DNA of 64,000 nt from Helichrysum umbraculigerum (lineage: Eukaryota > Streptophyta > Magnoliopsida > Asterales > Asteraceae). Every line of letters begins with the position of its first letter. Within the stretch, counting starts at the first letter, position 1. Below are positions 49,348-58,166 of the stretch, one piece after another. The position numbers were made by a program, and so were the translations under genes. Location of the stretch: positions 83,427,337 through 83,491,336 of the forward strand of contig CATIUR010000004.1 in NCBI GenBank assembly GCA_949592205.1. The letters run 5' to 3'. A model generated the notes under the pieces. It made no database searches. It was not told the origin of the DNA and saw nothing but the letters and a program-made list of their open reading frames with translations.

Positions 49348-51100
49348 TTCTCCCCTTGTTAGGAGAATTTCGTCCCGAAATTCAAGTGAAACCTAGATTC
49401 ACGTGTTTCTAAGGCCGACTATGTGATATGTCTAATACTAAGACATCCGATTTATCCTTCTCCCCTTGTTAGGTTTAAACCTACTGATCTCAAATGAATA
49501 ATGGAGAAGTCCGATTCTTTACCCGCCCGTTACCAACATAACAGGGTCGGTCCGTATTACCAAGTGTCACTATGATTTGGATTTATAATCCACCGAATTC
49601 AATGAGTTCCTATGGTGTTCTTATAGTTCAATGTAACTATCAACACTGACATAATGTACACATGCCCTATATTAACAAATATAGTGTTTCGATTCTTATC
49701 CAATGTTTTGTCACTAACGTGATAACCATGTTCCGACTAGATCACCGCAGTGATAATCAATTTATATGCCACAACATGCATGCCTAGCCATATACTGTTT
49801 TAGCTAATTGAATACTGTAGCACATATTTTCAGTGATACATTCATGTTTAGGAAAACGATGAGTTTCCTTCAACAATGATTCCAACAAGATGGCCTATTC
49901 GCCTATGTATATCAATAATGATATCCAAATTACCGCTCTAGACCAAAAAGCCTAGCCATTGAATTCTAAGGTGTAATCACGTTTTACACTATCTGATTTG
50001 ATTAACCACAATTTGTTAATCCTATTGTTCATTAACTGTATAAGGGAATAAAATGGTCGTTATGCCTGATTTAAAAACTCATGTAATAAATAACGTAGTT
50101 CATGAAGTAGAGACAAAATAGTTTGTAAAACATAGTTACAAATCATAGTCCAAATCTTAGTTTAAAATGTAGTACGATTCACATGTTAAAACCATAGTAG
50201 AAATCAATGTTTAACTCCCTAAGTTTTCAAAGTTTGTCAGAATTTTTAAAGTTGTCAGAGTTTTCAAAGTTGGCACATATGCCAAATCAAAGTATGCCAT
50301 TTGTAAAACCGAAGTTTAACCATAGAAGGAATCGTAGTTGAAAATTATTAAACATATGTATCCAAAGATTTCAAGAGTCAAATTTTTCAAAAATGCCGGA
50401 AGCTATTACCTCCGGAGGGATATTTTCAAAATTGGTTCGTCATTCGACGCAGGGTTATCCATTGTGTGGTTGCCGATTTGAGAGAATTGGTTAGGAATGA
50501 TAGGAAAAGATCTCAATCCTAAGAGGAATATTGATTTTGATCGTTAAGCATAACGACGGATGAAGAACAAGATTTTCTATCCTTACCGGAGTAAGACTCT
50601 CTCGAAGAGATGACCCTCTACACCTATGGCACATCCCGGTACTATTTTTCCTGATTCGATCCACTTACGACCGGTAAGTTCTTATGATTTATTCAAGGCC
50701 CTATCATATATCTACCATATATAATAGCCTAAAATATATTCCAAGTCCAAGGCATATCCATATATATATATATACATTATATATATATAATAGCTTAATC
50801 ATATACGCACATACCATATACACGTATATATCCGCCTAGTTGTGTCTAGCACAAAACAATTTGAGTCCCGGTTCTCTCGTGGTCAGAGTCTACTATTGTC
50901 TTCCTGTTCGACATAACCCCTTTCAGACTTCACATCATCTTCATTTAATTGTACATAGTTAGCTAGGCTATGTTAAATTAAATTCGTATGATGTAATTTC
51001 TGAACCAGTTATACCTAATGAGGAATATAGCCTAACGGTTATAGTCTAGGCCCACTAAATGCAACCTAGTTCGCTATAACCTCAGGCTCTGATACCAATC
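49348..51100 (-). mobile_element. Complex D internal region 2 (non-coding)
   Basis: 1753 bp, nearly identical to internal region 1 (a few substitutions seen, such as CTCAGG versus CTTAGG next to the PBS). PBS at 51097-51086, PPT-side inverted repeat at 49366-49382. Confidence 0.9.
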
Positions 51101-53584
51101 TGTCACACCCCCAATTTCATGATTTGCGGAAGCGACGTTTTGGGTGTGACTAATCAATATACAAAGCACCAAAGTATAAGCAAACGACTCTACATGAGAC
51201 GTTTATAAATATTACAAAAGTAATACAAGTTTTGAGTGAAAGTTTACAACATAATAGCGAGTTCGCAAAAGTAGTTTTGAAGATTTTAATACATAATCAT
51301 TATACAAAATATAATGCAAGAAAATCTTCATGCCAAAATGGATGCATGCGACTCGTGAGTAGATAGCTTATCCTGAGGGCCATCCTACTACTGCTGATCA
51401 CCTGAGAATACAACGCTAAAAGGGTCAGCTATAAAGCTGGTGAATCTCACAGGTTTAACATGAAGATTGATGTGATCAATATGATTATCTGACGATAATA
51501 AAATGTTATAATTGAACAGTGATTTAAACAGTTTACTCAATCAATGATTTAACCATTTAAGGTTACGAAATAATGATTTGAACCAACGCAGGTTCCCCAA
51601 ACAACCATGAAACCAACGCAGGTTTTCTAAACAATGATTTAACAATTTAGTTTTCAAAACAATAATGAAACCAACGCAGGTTTCCTAAACAATGATTAAA
51701 CAGTTTAGTTTTCAAAACAATGATGAAACCAATTAAGTTTTCAAAACAATGATGAAACCAACGCAGGTTTCGAAATAATGATTTAAACTATGGTGAAACC
51801 AACGCAGGTTTCGTAACATTCAACAAACCAACGCAGGTTTTAGAACAACATTAAATTCAACAATGATGAAACCAACGCAGGTTTCGTAATATTGAACAAA
51901 CCAACGCAGGTTTTCGAACAATATGAAATTTAACAATGATGAAACCAACGCAGGTTTCGTAATATTGAACAAACCAACGCAGGTTTTTGAACAATAATAA
52001 ATTTAACAATGATGAAACCAACGCAGGTTTCGAAATAATGATTTAACAATGATAATCAAGACCAAATAATGGTAGTCAAACAATGTAACTAATATAGTTA
52101 TCTGAACTAAATAATCATTTAATTCCTTGAGTTAATTCTCAAATTAACTAATCAAATAACATATGATCACGAAAACATGTAAGCATTGTATCTCACCCCA
52201 ATATTTAAAACAGTAAAAATGGGGCTGTGAGACTCACCTAAGCCTATCCGAGCAATGAATATATCCTACATGGAATAGACAACCTCTGAAATCCCTTAGA
52301 GTCCTAAACACGCGAGATTGTACGAGTGTAAGTGAATACTTTAAATTATTTGTTCGTTTGATTATTTGAGTTCAAAGTATTCGCCTCGTATTTACGTTTG
52401 GAGATTTGTATAATGTGCGGCCCGTTGGTGTCGTGTTGAAATTATATTTCCAAAAATATAATTATGTTCGTTTCGTATAAAATAATTGTAAAATCTTGTA
52501 TCGTATCGTTTACAATTTATCCGTAGGTGTATTAGATTAATACTTGGTGAAAAATGTAATATGGTTTGGCTTGGATCCGCCGGATCCCTTGGGAATCCGC
52601 CGGATCCCTTGGGAATCCACATGATCCGCCGGATCCCTTGGGAATCCGCCGGATCCCTTGGGAATCCGCTTGATCCGCCGGATCCCTTGGGAATCCGCCG
52701 GATCCCTTGGGAATCCAGAACCTGATCCGCCGGATCCCTTGGGAATCCGCCGGATCCCTGGGGAATCCAGCCCCTGTTCGTGCAGATCATCACCAAATCA
52801 ATTCTAACTTAATTTCTAACCAAATTTCCGCATATAGAACACTAATACATGATAGTTTAAGTATTATAAACACAAATTTATAATAAATTGGTAAGTGTTC
52901 TTACAATTTGATGATTTGGACCAAAATGGAAATGATGATGATGAACGATGAAGATGATGATGATTATGATGATGAAGATGATGATGAATTTGATGCTAAA
53001 TCTTGTTGTTGTTAATTGTTGTTGTGGTTTGGAGTTGTAACCGAGAGAACGAGAGAGAGCAGAGTGTTCGTGTATGTGTATTTTACATTATTGGAGTCGG
53101 GTATATACACCGGCTCCAATAATTGATATTGGTGGGTATTTGATACCCGTGTTCGCGTACCCGATCGTTATTTAGTAAAATGTTTTCAAACAATAAATTT
53201 CTAAAATTTAAATCGTATAAGTTTTTATTTGAAGTATTTCACAAAAATACTTTTAATGTGATACTAAATTATATCGTTGTTTCACTTTGAACTTATGGAT
53301 AGTTTTAATTATCCAAAAAGAGTTTTGCAAATTTTCTGAGTATCGTAATATTATTTCTGTTAATAATATTCTATTGGAGATGTTTTGGGACAACTTTTAT
53401 TTTTATGTTTTCTGAGTGGTTTCAGATTTGTTTGCGTTGTGATTATCAAATAATCATTTCGCGTGTTATATATATAGTTATATATATATATTATCCGAAT
53501 ACTTTGTTTTTGATTCGTATCGAATACAAATAATTAAAGTTTAATTTGGCCCCTAATTTTGGCCCTTTTTGACCGGGTGTCACA
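51101..53584 (-). mobile_element. Complex D LTR3
   Basis: 2484 bp, the longest of the three, with 8 palindrome units. Its CTCAG|GTGAGT site reads TTAG|GTGAGT because of one substitution, which keeps AG|GT. Confidence 0.92.
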
Positions 53585-53589
53585 GTGAT

Positions 53590-54107
53590 AGTGGTGGCGG
53601 TGGTCGGCCGGCGGTGGTGGTGGTGATTGGTGGTTATGTTTTAGAGAGAAAATGGGATGGAGAAAAAGAAGAAGATGATGGAAATGAGGTGAAATGGGGA
53701 GGGGATTTGGGTTTTGTCAAACTCAGATCCTCTTTGCATGGACTGTGGTCTCCAACCACAGTACAAAATATCCGCGTTTAATTTGTCCGATGAAATTTAA
53801 AATAATATTTTAAATTCTAAAATTTATTTATATTATCTTGAAATGTTTATTAGTGAAAGTATTTTATAAAAATACTATTTTGAAAGGAAGGTTTAATTGT
53901 TTGTTTTTCGAGCGGTCACGAATAATTAAGATGCGTTTTGAATTAAAACGACTTACGTTTTCGAATGCTTGATATTTTAAATCTATGATTTTGTTTACAT
54001 CAATTTGTAAATATTTTTAGTAACAATATTCCACTTGAATCTTAAAATGTAATTATTTAGAGTTTAAAGTTGGCGCGAAAAATTGACTTTTTTGACGAGG
54101 TGTTACA
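53590..54107 (-). mobile_element. LTR-B, last segment (5' terminus on element strand)
   Basis: Ends GAGGTGTTACA. On the minus strand it starts TGTAACACCTCG, with an inverted repeat of 7-bp arms (53741-53761) upstream of a pyrimidine-rich leader. The plus-strand frame of 70 codons starting in the preceding bases is the G-rich complement of this leader, not a gene. Confidence 0.85.
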
Positions 54108-54483
54108 TTCTCCCCTTGTTAATAAAATTTCGTCCCGAAATTTCGTGTGAAGTTGTGGTCGCGTGGGGTTTGGGGAGCAATGTACGTATGAGGCATTTAT
54201 CGAGTAGATAGTAGACATACCGTGTCTATGACAGGTTGGGGAGCAGTCAATCCATGAATGTGTCGATGTTTATTGTCGTAGTCACATTCTGACTATATTG
54301 TTTGTTCGAGGTATGATTAATTTGTGGTTACTAGTTAACCGTTTACGTCGTACTCCATTCGGGACTAGGTAGTTGTCACATAGTGACCGTTTTGTGAATA
54401 GTCCTATTAGGACTAAGTAGTTGGTGCACGTTAAGTTGATCAGTCTGCTGAAAGCAAATTTTGAGTTTCTCGTTGACCTAGGT
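54108..54483 (-). mobile_element. PPT-side internal region of the LTR-B element
   Basis: Begins with the reverse of a PPT (TTCTCCCCTTGTTAATAAAA) and the inverted repeat AATTTCG-TCC-CGAAATT (54126-54142). The rest is non-coding as far as visible. It shows LTR-B is the 3' LTR of a longer minus-strand element whose other end lies beyond TEK-2. Confidence 0.8.
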
Positions 54484-55185
54484 TGTAACACCCGCCAAAT
54501 TAGGACTAGTAATTAGTGCCTAATCATATGTTAATACATGTAATTAGTTCCTTGTTAGGCTAATTAATGTATCGAATTATATATATTGTGAATATATACG
54601 AATATGCGATTTGATTAAATCGTACGCAATTTAAATCGGATGTATTTCGATTCAATATTATACGGACGTTGGTGACTCATTTTATTAAATAACGCTTTTA
54701 TGTCAAAAATATTATTTTGATAATATTTCGTATTCATTCGTATCGTACAAACCAAACTTACACGATTTAAAACATTAAACCGCGCAAACGAAATAAACTA
54801 ACTTACGTTTTATAACACAAATATAAAATGATTTGTAAAATATTTAAATAATATATCGCGTAATAAATCGTAATTTAAAACTTATAATTAAAATGTAAAT
54901 AATTATTTAACGATTAAACGACGGAGCAAACGAACACCGCACAGAGCGGGAACGCGGGGCGAAAATGGGAGGATAACCTCCCATTCCCACCTTTTCTTTC
55001 TTCATTTCACCCATTACTTCTCTCTCTCTCTTTTCTTTCCTCTCTTTCACCAACACACCCCAAAATCCACAAAACCGCAAAATACTACCACGAAACGCGA
55101 CCGGATCACAAATATTTTTAGAGATTAACGACCACCTCGCAACGATCTACATTTCTACCTTTCCGGATTTTCATTTCGGCAAATT

Positions 55186-55191
55186 GTAAGT
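55186..55191 (+). promoter_or_regulatory. Candidate splice donor D1 in TEK-2 LTR
   Basis: GTAAGT about 130 nt after the CT-rich leader, preceded by a block (CTACATTTCTACCTTTCCGG) that is shared with LTR-A and recognisable in the left-edge LTR, where GTAAGT also follows. Use as a donor is inference. Confidence 0.5.
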
Positions 55192-55370
55192 TTCCGACAA
55201 AATCCCGAAATCATTCGATTCTTAGTATTTTTCATTTGTGGTTGTTATTATAACTAGTATATGTCCATTACAATGAATAGAACACGAATTTATAGCTTGA
55301 AAACGGGTTAAAAACGGATTTTTGGCCGGAAAATGTTGAACAGCCGGACTTTCTGGGCTGGTGTTCATCC

Positions 55371-55656
55371 ATGCGACACAAGCATTGTGTCGCATGTTGT
55401 GTCGTATTTTGGCTTTAGTGTCGCATAAAATCCCTTGTGTCGTACCTTGTGTCGTACTTGATAATCAGTGTCGCAAGACCTGCGACACAACCACTATGTC
55501 GCATACCCCATACGACACAACCACTATGTCGCTGTTGAATCAGCATCTCGCATCTATGCGACACAACCATTGTGTCGCATAGACATTGTGTCGCATTCTT
55601 ATGCGACACAACCCTTGTGTCGCATAATCACTTTTGTGTCGCATATTGTGTCGCAA
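55371..55656. repeat. Palindrome array of TEK-2 LTR (TGCGACACAA/TTGTGTCGCA)
   Basis: Includes three near-perfect hairpins with 3-base loops: 55371-55395 (11-bp arms), 55555-55581 (12-bp arms) and 55599-55627 (13-bp arms), plus looser members. The identical array of the 3' LTR is at 63540-63825. Confidence 0.9.
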
Positions 55657-55798
55657 AACACAGAAAACTCAGATTTTTATTAAGTGTCGAGACTCGAAAT
55701 TTATCACTCGATTTTACCCGAATTCAGATCCCAGATGTGTTTTTCGTCAAAACAATATAGTAGAAATAAAAATTTTCCAAGCTGACCTGGCAGCTCGA

Positions 55799-55886
55799 CC
55801 CCAGCCAGGGGCTCTGCCCCTTGGACCCCGCCAGGGGCTGCCGCCCCTTGGACCCCGCTACCAGGGGCGCTGCCCCCGGACCCCCG
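55799..55886. repeat. GC-rich hairpin repeat, CAGGGGCTCTGCCCCTTGGA type
   Basis: Three adjacent units of CCAGGGGC-(loop)-GCCCC followed by TTGGACCCC or CGGACCCCC. Extremely GC-rich inside an AT-rich LTR. Similar GGGGC...GCCCCTTGGACCCC units are, to my knowledge, common in unrelated plant retroelements. The 3' LTR copy is cut by the window end. Confidence 0.75.
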
Positions 55887-56195
55887 TACTTACATTCCGT
55901 AACGGCTTCTAAAACACAATCGAAACACATTTTTCAAAGTAAAACGCCACGAAATCACAATAATAATAGTTGAGATTATTATTACAAATCCGTCACCAAC
56001 GGGCCGTACATGTTTTCAAACACTTAACAAATCAACCAAATCGTAGTAATTTGGACATATATATAGTTGTGTAACAACTACAAGGGTGATCTTTTGAGAT
56101 ACCCAATCATGATTATAACCATCGCGTGTCGTGGACACCCTCAGGTTACAAGTCGTTGGACTTCATTATTCGCTAATCAACTTACGTTTGTTTAA

Positions 56196-56217
56196 ACGCT
56201 CTCAGACTCAGGTGAGT
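56196..56217 (+). promoter_or_regulatory. Candidate recursive splice site in TEK-2 LTR
   Basis: ACGCTCTCAGACTCAG|GTGAGT combines an acceptor-like CTCAG with a perfect U1-matching donor at 56212. The site and the following CTCATAGCCCC are conserved in LTR-A, B, C and D. Splicing is not demonstrated. Confidence 0.5.
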
Positions 56218-56733
56218 CTCATAGCCCCTCTTTTTACTGTTTTACTCAGGGGTGTGATATACTGCTCAACCTTTAACATGTGAACGCAAGTACCAACTTC
56301 TCATATACTACATGAGTTTTTCGAAACTAATCATTTTAAAGTCCTCCGTCAGCATAGTTGTTAATACGTTGTAGCGTGAATATTAGTATATGGTACCATA
56401 TAGGATTGACCCTCCTCGTCCGGGTTAGCAAGCACTAACCGGGTAAACGGACGTACTAATATTTGGGAAGACGAATGTTGATTAGGCATTCGTGGAGGCA
56501 CCTCGCCCGGAATTCTCTATAGGGGACCCGGCCCTCGAGTTAAGCTCAACTATGTGCTCATGGCTGTATACACGATGATTATCATTAAATTGCTGGATGC
56601 AATTCACTATTTAATTGCTGGATGCAATTCATTATTTAATTGCTGGATGCAATTCATTTTTAAATTGCTGGATGCAATTCATTTTTAAATCTTGCGGTTC
56701 ATACGATATTACTTGATTTCAAACCTGTGAGCT

Positions 56734-56773
56734 CACCAGCTTTATAGCTGACCTTTTAGCATATATCGCAGGT
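56734..56773 (+). promoter_or_regulatory. Conserved CACCAGCTTTATAGCTGACC block with acceptor-like end
   Basis: The branch-point-like CTGAC (56748-56752) stands 20 nt before CAG (ending 56771), followed by GTACCCAGCAG. The block is nearly invariant in LTR-B, C, D and TEK-2. The AGCT-TTAT-AGCT core could alternatively be a structural or promoter element. Confidence 0.5.
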
Positions 56774-57061
56774 ACCCAGCAGTAGGATGTTTCTGCTTCA
56801 GGATTTAGCTCGAGTCAGCATACAGACGATTGAGATTTTCTTGCATTAGTATATTTTGTATAAGTACTTATGTACTGAAATCTCATTTTATTTAACTCGA
56901 GCTATGTAAAGCTTTAAATGTTGTAAACATTTCAATTATCAATATATTTTGTTAAAACGACACATATAGAGTCGTTTGCTATTTATCTTTGTGCTTTGTT
57001 ATTGATTAGTAACACCCAAATCAAGCTTCCGCAAATCATCAAATTTGGGGGTGTTACAGAT

Positions 57062-57074
57062 TGGTATCAGAGCC
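57062..57074 (+). other. TEK-2 primer binding site (tRNA-iMet type)
   Basis: TGGTATCAGAGCC starts three bases after the 5' LTR and is complementary to the initiator tRNA-Met 3' end. The following 300 nt are similar to the leader of complex D. Confidence 0.94.
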
Positions 57075-57386
57075 TAAGGTTATAGTGAACTAGGTTGCAT
57101 TTAGTGAGCCTAGACTATGACCATTAGGCAGTATTCCTTATTAGGTATGACTGGTTCAGGGATTACAGCATACGAGTTTAATTTAACATAGCCTGATCAA
57201 CTATGTACAATTAAGCAAAGATGATGTAAGATCTGAAAGTAGTTATGGCTGAACAGGATACAATAGAAGACTCTGACCTCGAGAGAACCGAGACTCAAAC
57301 ATGTTTATGCTAGACACTCAATAGGCTATATTATATAGGAGCTATATGAATATAGGCCTCAATCTTACTAACGCTTTGTCTCAGAA

Positions 57387-57878
57387 ATGGCAAACATCCC
57401 ATCAAATTCATCTCGTTCTCCGTCCGGGACGCAGAACCCAAGGGTAGCAAGGAGAAACAACAGGTTGCCTCGAGCTGGCCCGTACCCCACTCACATCGCC
57501 TTACCGGCTTTAGCCGCTAGGGTAAACCAACACGAGCAACGACTTCGCACCATGGATGTCGTGTTGCAGGAAACCAACGAAAACTGGAGACTTACATCCC
57601 TCGAACGCATAGAACAAGTCTCCGACGATCTTGAAACCACGAACAACAACATGGATGTCCTTCGCAACCAAATAATAGAAATAAGGGTGGAAAATGCCCT
57701 TCTGCAACAAAGGATGGAAGAATGTGAACAACGTTCACATGAAGCAGAAGAGTATGCCCGTGGACTAACACAACGACTTGCGCTAGCAGAAGACAACGCC
57801 CGACAAGCTAGCAGGCTTGCAAACACTGTGGACCGTCTTGTCACGATGATGGAACAAATTAATCTACGTCAAGACTAG
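57387..57878 (+). CDS. Extra leader ORF with coiled coil, upstream of gag
   Basis: 163 codons, not recognised as a known family. Residues 1-40 are basic and Ser/Pro/Arg-rich (RVARRNNRLPRAG). Residues 45-160 have heptad-like spacing of Leu/Val/Ile/Met with many Glu, Gln, Arg and Asn, consistent with a long coiled coil. No membrane segment or zinc knuckle. The ATG lies three bases after an acceptor-like site (perfect TACTAAC at 57366-57372, then GCTTTGTCTCAG), so a spliced mRNA would start with this ORF. TEK-1 has no counterpart, and complex D keeps the leader but not the ORF. It may be an accessory factor or a detached Gag-like helper; the intact frame in a young element suggests use. Confidence 0.7.
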   Translation: MANIPSNSSRSPSGTQNPRVARRNNRLPRAGPYPTHIALPALAARVNQHEQRLRTMDVVLQETNENWRLTSLERIEQVSDDLETTNNNMDVLRNQIIEIRVENALLQQRMEECEQRSHEAEEYARGLTQRLALAEDNARQASRLANTVDRLVTMMEQINLRQD

Positions 57879-58166
57879 TGTAGTCTTTGTCTTGTAATCT
57901 ATCCTGTAACCTAGTAACTATCTACGCGCTACTCTATAATTCAGTCGGATGTAACAATTCCCGACATCTTTTGTAATACATCTGTAGGATGTAACCTTCG
58001 AACTCGTATTAGCTATCAAATATTTCTTGTTGTTCAACTCACATTAATTGCCATAATTCTTTTTCATATTGATGTTGTGTATTACCACCTTTATACATGT
58101 ACATCTGAAATAAATACAATTTTCTTACAAAATCTCATGTATCTTCATTTCTTTTATTGAAGAATC
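57879..58166 (+). other. T-rich spacer between leader ORF and gag
   Basis: No ORF. Contains TTTTGTAATACATCTGTAGG and, further on, AATAAA (58109-58114), which could end a short transcript, and a TTCATTTCTTTTATTGAAG acceptor-like tract ending five bases before the gag ATG. Confidence 0.5.

Larger units (their letters stand above)
42700..53584 (-). mobile_element. Complex D: LTR-internal-LTR-internal-LTR of a non-coding element
   Basis: Three near-identical LTRs (42700-45132, 46886-49347, 51101-53584) separated by two near-identical 1753-bp internal regions. The whole array is flanked once by the TSD GTGAT (42695-42699, 53585-53589). Each internal region has an iMet PBS at its right end and a PPT at its left end, so the element is minus-strand. 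No gag or pol is present. A single TSD around the array means one insertion followed by unequal LTR recombination, or integration of an already tandem DNA form. Confidence 0.93.
54484..57058 (+). mobile_element. TEK-2 5' LTR
   Basis: 2575 bp, TGTAACACCCG to GGGGTGTTACA. In order: inverted repeat of 9-bp arms (54964-54985), CT-rich leader (about 55000-55060), GTAAGT donor-like site (55186), palindrome array (55371-55656), GC-rich hairpins (55799-55886), CAG|GTGAGT (56210-56217), four AATTGC-TGGAT-GCAATT units (56588-56690), and the acceptor-like site ending 56771. No protein-coding gene; frames over the arrays are artefacts. Confidence 0.94.

Noticed and set aside
53569..53781. 70-codon Gly-rich ORF
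   Set aside because: It spans the complex D TSD junction and reads the complement of the LTR-B leader.
55361..55912. Overlapping Cys/His/Thr-rich ORFs over the TEK-2 palindrome array, also at 63530-63929
   Set aside because: Open on both strands because of the palindromes; composition mirrors the GCGACACAA unit.
57491..57844. Minus-strand Ser/Cys-rich ORFs opposite the TEK-2 leader ORF
   Set aside because: Shadow frames; the plus-strand frame has the splice-like context and coiled-coil periodicity.
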